Shown: one piece after another, positions 1 to 8,309 of the stretch | How the letters are laid out: each line of letters starts with the position of its first letter | How positions within the stretch are numbered: position 1 is the stretch's first letter | Assembly (NCBI GenBank): GCA_043808235.1 | Contig: JAZDFC010000089.1 | Span: 1 to 43,498 of the forward strand | Direction: 5' to 3' | DNA length: 43,498 bases | Source of the DNA: JAZDFC01 sp043808235 | GTDB taxonomy: Bacteria > Bacteroidota > Ignavibacteria > Ignavibacteriales > Melioribacteraceae | The notes under the pieces: model-generated | Told to the model about the DNA's origin: nothing | The model's database searches: none | What the model saw: only the letters and a program-made list of their open reading frames with translations | Made by a program: the position numbers and the translations under genes

Positions 1-1178
1 TTATAAGGAGGTCCTACAATTTTTTTGTCAAATTGATGGCATGCAATGCACTTGCCGTTATAAATATCGGCGCCGCTGATTTGCACAATACCAATCCCGG
101 ATTCGGCAAGCAGCTTTGCATGATATTCCTCGTAATTTGCAGAGAGTAATTTAAATTGGTCCCGCGTTGAGGTATCGAACGCAGACTGCTCTTTTATCGC
201 TGAGAATAAAAAGATGAAAACAAAAATGAAAAGTAACGATGAAGAATATTTCACCGATGATTCTTTAATCATCACGTAATAAAGATTACCGACGAGCAGA
301 ATTAAAATTAACAGCAGCGCAACCAACCCGAAATAAAGTGAAGATAGTGAGTTAGCCGGCTTTGCAACTAGATTAATAATTATTAAAAACGCTGATGCAA
401 TCAACGAAACCAAACCGGTATTTAAAACCGGCTTTTTGAGATAATTGCGAAATTCATTTTGCTTTTCATCTTCCTCGATTGAGGGGCGAAAATAAAAATA
501 CAAAACTCCCGCCGATGTTAATGCAAGCGAAAATAAGATGAACAACACTGTTGATGTAAGCGCGCCGAATGAAAATACAATTCCCAAAATCGAAGTTACA
601 CTTCCCCATCTCGAAGTATCCGCGGCAAGCTGCGCGGCTCCAAAGAAAATGTACAGAGAAATTATCAAAAAGATTATTCCATACATTCCATATTTATTCT
701 TGCGATGAAGTGCCTTGTCTTTTAACGAAATCAAATCCTGTTTTGTATTATCGTTATATCCAGCTAAATTATTCGACGATAAAGCTGCATCAAATATTTT
801 TTCAACTTTCAGAGAATATTTGTAAGTGTAAATGAAGTAAAGACTCAAAACAAAAAACACAATGCTGATTAGAATATAACCCGATACGTTCACCGGTGAT
901 AAATGAAGAAGCTGCGCATAACAAAACGCAGAACTCAACAAAGGCACAATACCGAAAGCAACCGGCAGATATTTATTATCGGTGACTAAATCTATAACCT
1001 CTTTCGAAAATCTTCTGCCATGCTCGTCCTTCTTCTTAAATACCAGCGATAATAGCGTCGAGCCGAGAAGACTGCCTGCGTAAAGCGTAAAAACCAAATA
1101 AGTCAAAACAAGAAGGTATTTCAACAATACCATGTGATGTTCCGATTGAGGTAAAACGAGTTTGTCTAAAAAATCCAT
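1..1178 (-). CDS. Partial membrane protein with C-terminal c-type heme domain
   Basis: The frame opens with ATG at 1178 and is still open at base 1, so the C-terminus lies outside the window; about 392 codons are visible. Several hydrophobic membrane segments (roughly seven or eight) fill residues 18-340. They are followed by a periplasmic-type region with a CIACH heme-binding motif (Cys377, Cys380, His381) and a KKIVGPPY-like stretch typical of class I cytochrome c. It starts 14 bases downstream of the ctaB stop and is the last visible gene of the ACIII-oxidase operon, so a role in electron transfer around that complex is a reasonable inference. I do not recognise the membrane part as a named family. 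That it is a real gene is well supported; its exact function is unknown. Confidence 0.8.
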   Translation of the reverse strand, partial: MDFLDKLVLPQSEHHMVLLKYLLVLTYLVFTLYAGSLLGSTLLSLVFKKKDEHGRRFSKEVIDLVTDNKYLPVAFGIVPLLSSAFCYAQLLHLSPVNVSGYILISIVFFVLSLYFIYTYKYSLKVEKIFDAALSSNNLAGYNDNTKQDLISLKDKALHRKNKYGMYGIIFLIISLYIFFGAAQLAADTSRWGSVTSILGIVFSFGALTSTVLFILFSLALTSAGVLYFYFRPSIEEDEKQNEFRNYLKKPVLNTGLVSLIASAFLIIINLVAKPANSLSSLYFGLVALLLILILLVGNLYYVMIKESSVKYSSSLLFIFVFIFLFSAIKEQSAFDTSTRDQFKLLSANYEEYHAKLLAESGIGIVQISGADIYNGKCIACHQFDKKIVGPPY

Positions 1179-1192
1179 AGACAATTTTCCTA

Positions 1193-2074
1193 TTATAGAT
1201 TTATAATTTTATCAAACGACAAAAGTAAAACGACAACAAGCATATAAATATTTATGAACATAAAAGTTTTTCTATAAAGCGCTCTTTCCATCCCGCTTTT
1301 AAGCAGCCTGCTTGAACCGAGAACTAACATCAAACCTAGCAGCATCATTATAATTATTGAGAATATATTTTTACTTATTCCGAACAACGGTATAAGTAGT
1401 CCGCTGATGGCAAGAGCAAAAATCCAAACGAATGTGATTCTTTTTAATTGCAAATCGTTCAGCAATGCGGTTAATGTCGGGAAACCGGCAGACTCGTAGT
1501 CTTTTTTGTAAATCATCAGCAGGAGCCAGAAGTGCGGTATCTGCCAGATGAAAAAAAACAATGCGACTGCGATTATCTGTGAGTTACTAATTTCACCGCC
1601 GGCTGAAACCCAACCGATAACCGGTGGAATCGAACCAATTAAAGCTCCGGGTACAACAGCCAGTGCGTATTTCATCTTTAATGGTGTGTAAATTACATTG
1701 TACCAAATGAATGCAAGCCAGCCTAAAAGCATTGTGAAAAAATCTGCAGTAATAAAAATTATCAAAGAACCGGCAACCAATAAAATCATAGAAAATAAAA
1801 AGGCGAATCCCGCTTTAATTTTCCCGGAAGGAATCGGTCTTCCTTTTGTTCTGTCCATCAGTGAATCTATATTTCTTTCCTGCCAGTGATTCATGGCGGA
1901 AGAACCGCTTGCAAGTATCAACACACCAAGAGCGGTCCATACCATTTTTAAAGAAACATCACCGGAAAATAGTATGTATCCAACCGAAGTTGAAAAAGCC
2001 ACAAAGAACGTAATTCGTATTTTGCTAAGCTCTAACGCAATTTGAATAAATTTTTTAAGACCGTTCACGGTCAC
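1193..2074 (-). CDS. ctaB: Protoheme IX farnesyltransferase (heme O synthase)
   Basis: This is a polytopic membrane enzyme of the UbiA prenyltransferase superfamily. It adds a farnesyl group to heme B to make heme O, the precursor of heme A needed by the neighbouring oxidase. The Asp-rich motif NHWQERNIDSLMDRT (about residues 62-76) has the NxxxDxxxD pattern, followed by KGRPIPSG. About nine hydrophobic segments cover the protein. Its length of 293 residues is normal. The frame opens with GTG at 2074, 23 bases after ctaC stops, with GAG upstream; a GTG two codons later is possible. No ctaA (heme A synthase) is seen in the window, so heme A formation must be completed from elsewhere. Confidence 0.93.
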   Translation of the reverse strand: MTVNGLKKFIQIALELSKIRITFFVAFSTSVGYILFSGDVSLKMVWTALGVLILASGSSAMNHWQERNIDSLMDRTKGRPIPSGKIKAGFAFLFSMILLVAGSLIIFITADFFTMLLGWLAFIWYNVIYTPLKMKYALAVVPGALIGSIPPVIGWVSAGGEISNSQIIAVALFFFIWQIPHFWLLLMIYKKDYESAGFPTLTALLNDLQLKRITFVWIFALAISGLLIPLFGISKNIFSIIIMMLLGLMLVLGSSRLLKSGMERALYRKTFMFINIYMLVVVLLLSFDKIINL

Positions 2075-2097
2075 ATTAATCTCGTTTCTGAGTATGG

Positions 2098-2730
2098 CTA
2101 CTTTGAATTAGTCATGCTCGCTTTTAATGAATCCAATCCGTACCATGCAGTAAATTTATCGTCCGGCATAACAACAACTTTTGTGTACATCATCGAATGC
2201 TGCAAACCGCAAAATTCGGCGCATGCGATATCGTAACTATCTGCCTGCGTCGGTGTGAACGAAAGATAATTTTTCTTCCCGGCAATTACGTCTTCCTTAA
2301 TTCTGAAAGCAGGAATGTACAATGAATGATTAACATCCATCGATTCCATTTCGAGCAGTATCGGTTTATTAATCGGAACATACAAAGTGTCGGTGGATTT
2401 TCCGTTTGCATAATCAAATTGCCATTGCCACATCCGCGCGGTAACTTTTATCTTGAAAGCATTATCCGGAATCTCACGCGAATCTTTGAAACCTTCGTAA
2501 CCGAAATAAAACATCGAGAGAACAAGCAAGGTCGGGATAGCAATCCATACAATTTCGAGAAGCAGATTGCCGTGAATATCTTTCGGCTGATGACCTTTTT
2601 TTCTATTGTATTTGAAAACAAAGTAAACCATCGTTATCGTGATTCCAACCAAAAGCAGAACCGAAATCCCGACGATGTAAAGCATTACGGTGTCAACAGT
2701 TTCAACGTGCGATGTTGGTCCCGGGTACAT
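2098..2730 (-). CDS. ctaC: Cytochrome c oxidase subunit II
   Basis: Subunit II carries the binuclear CuA centre that accepts electrons from cytochrome c. Two membrane helices (residues about 15-40 and 57-80) precede the periplasmic cupredoxin domain. The CuA ligands are complete: His135, then Cys170, Glu172, Cys174, His178 and Met181 in the CAEFCGLQHSMM motif. The electron-entry aromatic cluster MWQWQFDY is at 100-107. It ends soon after the CuA domain with no fused cytochrome c, unlike caa3 enzymes, so a separate carrier is needed; the monoheme cytochrome encoded at 6142-7086 and the heme protein at the window start are candidates. A GAGGAT ribosome-binding site sits ahead of the ATG, 9 bases after ctaF. 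Confidence 0.96.
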   Translation of the reverse strand: MYPGPTSHVETVDTVMLYIVGISVLLLVGITITMVYFVFKYNRKKGHQPKDIHGNLLLEIVWIAIPTLLVLSMFYFGYEGFKDSREIPDNAFKIKVTARMWQWQFDYANGKSTDTLYVPINKPILLEMESMDVNHSLYIPAFRIKEDVIAGKKNYLSFTPTQADSYDIACAEFCGLQHSMMYTKVVVMPDDKFTAWYGLDSLKASMTNSK

Positions 2731-2739
2731 AGACTATCC

Positions 2740-3033
2740 TCACCTAAAAGAAATATCAAAAAATGTTAATACAAAAATCACCAACAATGTAACAGCGCTC
2801 ACGAGTAAAAACACTTTGAAAATCGGTTCATCAAATTTTATGTGCATAAAAATATTTATAACCAAAGCAGATTTTACAGCGGCAATCGACAACGCAACGA
2901 ATAAAGTATAATCGCCCAAATCAATTCCGGCAACAGTAACCGTAATGGCTGTAAACATCAAGAGTGCAAGCCAAACGATTACATAAGTACCGTAACCAAT
3001 AGAATGAGATTGTTTTGTGTTGTTATTCTCCAT
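2740..3033 (-). CDS. ctaF: Cytochrome c oxidase subunit IV (prokaryotic type)
   Basis: This is a small protein of about 97 residues with three hydrophobic helices and the INIFMHIKF segment typical of the prokaryotic COX4/CyoD-like subunit IV family, a structural subunit of heme-copper oxidases. It sits between ctaE and ctaC in the usual order. I chose ATG at 3033 because GAGGAT lies 8 bases ahead of it; a TTG one codon upstream is the other possibility and changes little. No catalytic residues are expected in this family. Confidence 0.85.
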   Translation of the reverse strand: MENNNTKQSHSIGYGTYVIVWLALLMFTAITVTVAGIDLGDYTLFVALSIAAVKSALVINIFMHIKFDEPIFKVFLLVSAVTLLVIFVLTFFDISFR

Positions 3034-3042
3034 CAACTATCC

Positions 3043-3678
3043 TCATTGAATTAAATAGAACAAGGGGAAAAGGAAAATCCAGATTAAATCGACAAGGTGC
3101 CAGTACAATCCCCCGTTTTCCAATTTCACAAAATCATGCTGTGTTATTTTATCTTTCATGATGAATATTAAAAGCACGGCTAAAATGATTACGCCGATGA
3201 TAACATGAAGCGCATGCAATCCTGTCATAACATAATACAATCCGAAAAATAAAATCTGCCCATTAGGACGACCGAGTAATTCTTCGGAACCGGGGAATAA
3301 ACCATGTTCAAATTTTGCCGACCATTCAAAATATTTGTTCACCATAAACATGAATGCGAGTAGAATAGTTATCGTAAGCAGCATCACGGATAAAAATTTA
3401 TTTCCTTTTTGAATAGCTGCAATTGCAACGGCAACTGTCAAACTGCTCGTGAGAAGAATGATTGTATTAAGCGTTCCTATTCCGGTATTTAACTCGGAAG
3501 CCGCTACATGAAACTGATCGATATTCTGAAAACGGTAAACCGCATAAATCAAAAACATACCGCCGAATAAAAGCAATTCGGTGAACAGAAAGAGCCACAT
3601 ACCCATCTTCGCGCCTACACTGTCTTTGTGCGCCATGTTATGAGTCCCGGGTTCGTGAATAGTGCCGTCAAAACTCAT
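3043..3678 (-). CDS. ctaE: Cytochrome c oxidase subunit III
   Basis: This is a membrane subunit with about five to seven helices and typical family signatures: MWLFLFTELLLFGGMF near residue 27, the HALHVIIG motif near residue 155, and the C-terminal YWHLVDLIWIFLFPLFY motif. Its length of 211 residues matches the short bacterial form. Subunit III stabilises the catalytic core and the proton-uptake path of heme-copper oxidases. Its ATG overlaps the ctaD stop codon by one base (TAATG), indicating translational coupling. Confidence 0.95.
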   Translation of the reverse strand: MSFDGTIHEPGTHNMAHKDSVGAKMGMWLFLFTELLLFGGMFLIYAVYRFQNIDQFHVAASELNTGIGTLNTIILLTSSLTVAVAIAAIQKGNKFLSVMLLTITILLAFMFMVNKYFEWSAKFEHGLFPGSEELLGRPNGQILFFGLYYVMTGLHALHVIIGVIILAVLLIFIMKDKITQHDFVKLENGGLYWHLVDLIWIFLFPLFYLIQ

Positions 3679-5333
3679 TATAATCTTTCTCCTGTGCCTT
3701 CGGCGGATTTTTTAATTTGGGTGAAATCATACGGCTCGTGGGTAATCGTAGGTATTTCATGAAAATTGTGAAGCGTTGGAGGCGATTGAATCTGCCATTC
3801 GAGCGTAACTCCGCCCCACGGATTTGCCGGAGCTTTTTGACCTTTGAAAAAACTGTAAATCAAATTACCGAAAACTATCACCATTGTAATCAACATCAGC
3901 CAGGAACCGATTGTAGAAACTAACTGCAGTGACTGAAATTGCGGAAGATAATCGTAGTATCTTCTCGGCATTCCCATATAACCCAAAATAAATTTGGGGA
4001 AATACAAAGTGTTAAACGAGATAAAGAACATCGCGGCTCCAATGTTTGCCCACTTGATGCTGTACATCTTTCCAAATATTTTTGGAAACCAATAGAACGC
4101 AGCCGCAAAAAATATTGTACCGGTTCCGCCGAACATAACATAATGGAAATGCGCCACTACAAAATATGTATCGTGAACATGCACATCGGTCGCAAGCGAG
4201 CCGAGAACCAACCCGGTTAATCCTCCGATTGAGAACAGAACGATGAATGTCATCACCCATAAAAACGGCGGTTTGGGGTCGATTGAACCTTTGTACATAG
4301 TTGCGACCCAATTAAATATTTTCACACCGCTTGGAAGAGCCACTATAAAAGTCAGCAGCGAAAAAATCATTCTTGAAAAATCGCTCATCCCGCTTGTGAA
4401 CATGTGATGCGCCCAAACAAGATAACCGACGAAAGCAATCGCCAGACTTGAATACGCAATTGCTTTGTAACCGAAAATAGTCCGCCGCGCAAAAGTCGGA
4501 ATAATTTCCGAAACGACACCCATCGCGGGAAGAATCATAATATAAACTGCAGGATGCGAATAAATCCAAAACAGATGCTGGAATAGAATCGGGTCGCCGC
4601 CGAGAGCAGGGTCAAATATTCCGACACCGAAAAATCTTTCAACTATCACGAGAAGAATTGTAATGCCGATAACAGGCGTTGCGATAATCTGAATCCACGC
4701 AGTAGCGTAAGTAGCCCATACAAAAAGCGGCATTCTAAAAAATGTCATTCCCGGTGCGCGCATGCGGTGGACGGTTGTAATAAAATTTAATCCGGTAAGA
4801 ATTGAAGAGAATCCCAGCACAAACGCAGCAAAGATTGCCATCGAAACATTTGTACTCGTCCGAACGCTGTACGGAATATAAAATGTCCAACCGGTGTCAA
4901 TCGGTCCGCCGGGGAGAACCAACGAAATCAAAACCAATGCAGCGCCGATTATATAAATCCAGAATGACAGTAAATTTAAACGCGGGAATGCAACATCCTT
5001 TGCGCCAATCATAATCGGCAGAAAGAAATTTCCGAATACTGCAGGAATACCGGGGATGATGAAAAGGAAAATCATTATTACGCCGTGCAGTGTGAATAAT
5101 GTATTGTAGGCTTGCGGACCCATAATTGTTTTTCCCGGCGCAATCAATTCCAACCGCATCAGGATTCCGATTATTACAGCGCAGAGGAAGAAGAATGCAA
5201 TAGCACTAAGGTACATCAATCCGATACGTTTATGGTCGGTGCTGAAAATCCATGCACTCAAACCGGATTTAGCTTTTGTAGTTCCTTCTTCAAAAAAAGA
5301 TTTTTCATGTATTTCGATGGTATCATTTGCCAT
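3678..5333 (-). CDS. ctaD: Cytochrome c oxidase subunit I, A2-type heme-copper oxidase
   Basis: This is the catalytic subunit of the terminal oxidase, carrying low-spin heme, high-spin heme and CuB; it reduces oxygen and pumps protons. Twelve membrane helices are expected. Visible motifs are LHGVIMIF (heme ligand His), YSHPAVYI (CuB His cross-linked to Tyr), WAHHMF (two CuB His) and HDTYFVVAHFHYV (heme ligands). The YSHP form, which lacks the Glu of GHPEVY, is the mark of A2-type oxidases such as the Rhodothermus enzyme. The start is ATG at 5333, 11 bases inside the upstream SCO gene, with GAAGGAG ahead of it; two in-frame TTG codons lie just upstream. Confidence 0.97.
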   Translation of the reverse strand: MANDTIEIHEKSFFEEGTTKAKSGLSAWIFSTDHKRIGLMYLSAIAFFFLCAVIIGILMRLELIAPGKTIMGPQAYNTLFTLHGVIMIFLFIIPGIPAVFGNFFLPIMIGAKDVAFPRLNLLSFWIYIIGAALVLISLVLPGGPIDTGWTFYIPYSVRTSTNVSMAIFAAFVLGFSSILTGLNFITTVHRMRAPGMTFFRMPLFVWATYATAWIQIIATPVIGITILLVIVERFFGVGIFDPALGGDPILFQHLFWIYSHPAVYIMILPAMGVVSEIIPTFARRTIFGYKAIAYSSLAIAFVGYLVWAHHMFTSGMSDFSRMIFSLLTFIVALPSGVKIFNWVATMYKGSIDPKPPFLWVMTFIVLFSIGGLTGLVLGSLATDVHVHDTYFVVAHFHYVMFGGTGTIFFAAAFYWFPKIFGKMYSIKWANIGAAMFFISFNTLYFPKFILGYMGMPRRYYDYLPQFQSLQLVSTIGSWLMLITMVIVFGNLIYSFFKGQKAPANPWGGVTLEWQIQSPPTLHNFHEIPTITHEPYDFTQIKKSAEGTGERL

Positions 5334-6126
5334 CAACAACTACTCCTTCGCTCTTTTTATTTTTCTTCTTCTTGAGAGTTAACACACCTAAAAATATTCC
5401 TACGCACAACAGCATAATTGTCCCGATAATCCGGGTGACATTCAAAGTATAATTCCTCGCGTTTGAATCGTAACTAAAACAGAATTGTAAGACTTTGGAA
5501 ATAGTAGGACTGCTTTTCCCGGCTTCTGCTTCGAGCAGCGCCATCTTCATATCGAACGGATTAAATGTCGTTCCAAAAATGTAGCGGCAGACTTTCCCCC
5601 CCGGCGAAATTGTAATCAACGTGCTCGCGTGGCGGAAATCCTGTCCGTCCGGTTTAAAATAAAATCCAACCGCATCGGTTAATTTTTTAATTGTGATGCT
5701 GTCGCCGGTTAGAAAATACCAATCCTTTTCAGGGTACTTACCTTTCATTCCGTCGAAATAATTTTTCTTCCATTTCGCTGCGACTTCCGGTGTTTCATTG
5801 TGGTCGAATGACAAAGAGATAATCTGGAAATCTTCGCCCGGAGCAAGTTCAATTTTTTCTGCCGTCCAGGCAAGTTCAGAGAGCATAGGGTTACATATAC
5901 CCGGACATTCATAATAAACGAGCGCGAGTATCGTCGGTTTATTTATTAATTCCGAAAGAAGGACAGCACTTCCATCGGAGTTTTTAAATTCTAATCCTTG
6001 CGGAAGCACATCGCCGAGTTTTTCATCGATACCGACCTCGATATGTTTATCCTGTGCCGGAATAACTGACTGAAGTACTACGGCATAAAACACTAACACT
6101 AAAAGAGTTACACCAATTTTTCTCAT
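5323..6126 (-). CDS. SCO1/SenC copper chaperone
   Basis: This is a thioredoxin-fold copper-delivery protein for assembly of the CuA centre of the oxidase. An N-terminal signal or anchor (residues 4-22) precedes the fold. The copper ligands are present: Cys74 and Cys78 in ECPGIC, and His166 in the DFRHAS segment. A second hydrophobic helix (about 233-251) followed by a lysine-rich tail anchors the C-terminus, so the domain faces the periplasm between two anchors. It overlaps ctaD by 11 bases and follows the cytochrome c gene by 15 bases, consistent with a role in maturing this oxidase. Confidence 0.93.
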   Translation of the reverse strand: MRKIGVTLLVLVFYAVVLQSVIPAQDKHIEVGIDEKLGDVLPQGLEFKNSDGSAVLLSELINKPTILALVYYECPGICNPMLSELAWTAEKIELAPGEDFQIISLSFDHNETPEVAAKWKKNYFDGMKGKYPEKDWYFLTGDSITIKKLTDAVGFYFKPDGQDFRHASTLITISPGGKVCRYIFGTTFNPFDMKMALLEAEAGKSSPTISKVLQFCFSYDSNARNYTLNVTRIIGTIMLLCVGIFLGVLTLKKKKNKKSEGVVVDGK

Positions 6127-6141
6127 TTATAAATTACCACC

Positions 6142-7086
6142 CTATTGTTTCGATTGAGCTTTATTCGATACATTACTTAGGTAACTGAAAAGGTTATCCC
6201 ATTCCCCTGCTGTTAACTCATTAACCGTACCTTTATAACCGTAAATCGGGGGATTGGAAGATACTGCTTTAATGAAATTTTCTTTCGAAAGATTCGTCAT
6301 CGACGAGACAAAACTTGAAACAGCTTTCCGGAGGTCAGAAACACGGGAGAGTAATACCGCTGCTCCGGCGTCGGTTTTTTCGTTTTTTATAATCTCTAAA
6401 ATATCATTCGACATGGTTGATAAAAATTTATTCTCACCTGTAATTCTGGTCATCGCAATTGCAACCGGAATTTGATTCGGAACCAGTGTGCCGGCTGACA
6501 GATTATAAGTCAAATCAAGATTGGATATCATCGTTTCAGTAATTGGCGGGAATTCATATAATGAACGAATATAAAGAATCATATTAATTCTATCTTCCGG
6601 GGGAAGATATTCATAAGCAGCCATTCCGTTTTTTATAATTCCTTCATTGAGAGTTTTATAAATTTGGTCAAACTCTCTACCGTTTGTCCATCCGTCTTTC
6701 TGTTCAAAATTTCTCGGCTTAGGATTCAACGCAACGCCTGCGCTTCCATCGCCTTTACCCTGTTCGCCGTGACATGAAACGCAATTGGCGGCAAAAAGTT
6801 CTTTTCCCTTCGCTATCATTTCCGGCGTTGCTTTTGAAATCGCGGTCAAATCAACCGCCGGCATTATGCCGCCTTTCTTCTGCGGAATATCCTTAACTAT
6901 ATTCAATGAATCGAAATTCACAACCGGCTGACTGTTAATCGGAATTTGATTGAGGTGTTGCGCATACCAAATTCCGGCAGCCAATAGCAGTAACAAAATA
7001 AACGGATAAATCCAGCCATAGAGACGTATTGGATTTTTCACCAAAGCTCTGAAATCAATTTCTTCTTCTATTTTATGTTTATCCAT
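6142..7086 (-). CDS. Membrane-anchored monoheme cytochrome c
   Basis: One uncleaved N-terminal helix (residues about 25-43) anchors a class I cytochrome domain with heme motif CVSCH (Cys102, Cys105, His106) and GEQGKGDGSAG after it. A Met in NGMAAYEYLP may be the distal ligand. The domain resembles the ActE cytochrome of ACIII and the cytochrome domains of caa3 oxidases. The last 120 or so residues match nothing I recognise. It lies between actF and the SCO gene, exactly at the ACIII/oxidase junction, so it is the best candidate to shuttle electrons from ACIII to CuA, since subunit II here has no cytochrome domain. That role is inferred. Confidence 0.88.
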   Translation of the reverse strand: MDKHKIEEEIDFRALVKNPIRLYGWIYPFILLLLLAAGIWYAQHLNQIPINSQPVVNFDSLNIVKDIPQKKGGIMPAVDLTAISKATPEMIAKGKELFAANCVSCHGEQGKGDGSAGVALNPKPRNFEQKDGWTNGREFDQIYKTLNEGIIKNGMAAYEYLPPEDRINMILYIRSLYEFPPITETMISNLDLTYNLSAGTLVPNQIPVAIAMTRITGENKFLSTMSNDILEIIKNEKTDAGAAVLLSRVSDLRKAVSSFVSSMTNLSKENFIKAVSSNPPIYGYKGTVNELTAGEWDNLFSYLSNVSNKAQSKQ

Positions 7087-7121
7087 TTTTCAATCGTCCG
7101 TATATTTCGCTTAACTGCGAG

Positions 7122-8309
7122 TTAAAATCTCCAATCAAGACCGCGTTTTAATTTCGGGTCGCCGATTGCAACAAGGTTTTCTTTTTTGGCTTTGAAAACA
7201 AATACCGATATCACTACTCCAAACGCTAAAATGATGAATCCAAGTTCCATCCATCCGAATACAATTCCGGATTTGCTGTATGTCGGCATAATCAGCCAAT
7301 ACAAATCAGCAAAGTGAGCAACGAGAATTACTAACGACATGCTCATCAATCTTTTCGGATTCATTTTCGATGGCTGGGAAACGAGTCCGGCATAAGGAAC
7401 TAAAAATTTTACAAGTATTAATAAGACAGTTATTATTTTCCAACTTCCTTCCCAGCGCTGCATAAACCAGAAAGTTTCTTCGGGCAGATTCGCATACCAT
7501 ATCAACATGAATTGACTGAACGCAATGTAAGCCCAAAAATTTGTGAATGCGAATAACAGCGCACCGAGACTATAATAGTGGTCTGAAATTATTCCCTTTA
7601 TAAATAATCCCTTCTCATTGAGATATACAACGATAAAAGTTAACGCAGCAAGCGCGGCAAGCACAGTTCCCGAGAAATAATAAACTCCGTAAATCGTTGA
7701 AAACCAATGAGGTTCAAGACTCATCATCCAATCGATTGCGGCAAACGTAATTGTAATTGCGAAGAACGGAATAAATATCGCCGACACTTTGATGTTTCGT
7801 GTTGTCAGCTTTTGGTCCTTTGTTTCATCCTGCTTACGCGAATTTCTTGTGAGGATAAAATAGAAGATAATCCAAACTGCGAAAAAGAAAATTATCCGTA
7901 TTGTAAAGAAAGTAACATTAAGATACGGTTCTTTTCCTTTTAGAAGTGCGTCCGCTTCAACAACATCATGATGCATCCAGTGGAAAATATCGTGCAGATT
8001 AAAATAAACCGGGATTGCCGCAAGCGGAACAACCAATAAAACTGCCGCAAGAAACTCGCTGATTCTTCGATACGGAGTACTCCAAACCGCGCCGCCGAGA
8101 TATTCGATTGCTATCAAGAATAATGAGCCGAGTCCAACACTTGTTAGAAACATTAATAAGATTATGCAGTTGAATGAACTTCTTGTCGAATCAAGAACGT
8201 ACGAAAGTGCAACCAGCACCAAACCCGCGAACAGCAAGGCGTAGCCGATTTTCGAAATCAGCGGCGGTAAATCTTTTTTCTGATATTCGATTGAAAAAGA
8301 ATCACTCAT
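7122..8309 (-). CDS. actF: Alternative complex III subunit ActF (quinone-site membrane subunit)
   Basis: This is a membrane protein of 395 residues with about ten helices. It resembles the ActF subunit of alternative complex III, which is related to ActC and the NrfD family and forms part of the membrane core that oxidises quinol. The HWMHHD segment near residue 112, the WSTPYRR motif near 76, and the long C-terminal helices fit the family. It overlaps the actDE stop by four bases (ATGA), so it is translationally coupled. Gene order actA-B-C-D-E-F matches characterised ACIII operons. Confidence 0.9.
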   Translation of the reverse strand: MSDSFSIEYQKKDLPPLISKIGYALLFAGLVLVALSYVLDSTRSSFNCIILLMFLTSVGLGSLFLIAIEYLGGAVWSTPYRRISEFLAAVLLVVPLAAIPVYFNLHDIFHWMHHDVVEADALLKGKEPYLNVTFFTIRIIFFFAVWIIFYFILTRNSRKQDETKDQKLTTRNIKVSAIFIPFFAITITFAAIDWMMSLEPHWFSTIYGVYYFSGTVLAALAALTFIVVYLNEKGLFIKGIISDHYYSLGALLFAFTNFWAYIAFSQFMLIWYANLPEETFWFMQRWEGSWKIITVLLILVKFLVPYAGLVSQPSKMNPKRLMSMSLVILVAHFADLYWLIMPTYSKSGIVFGWMELGFIILAFGVVISVFVFKAKKENLVAIGDPKLKRGLDWRF

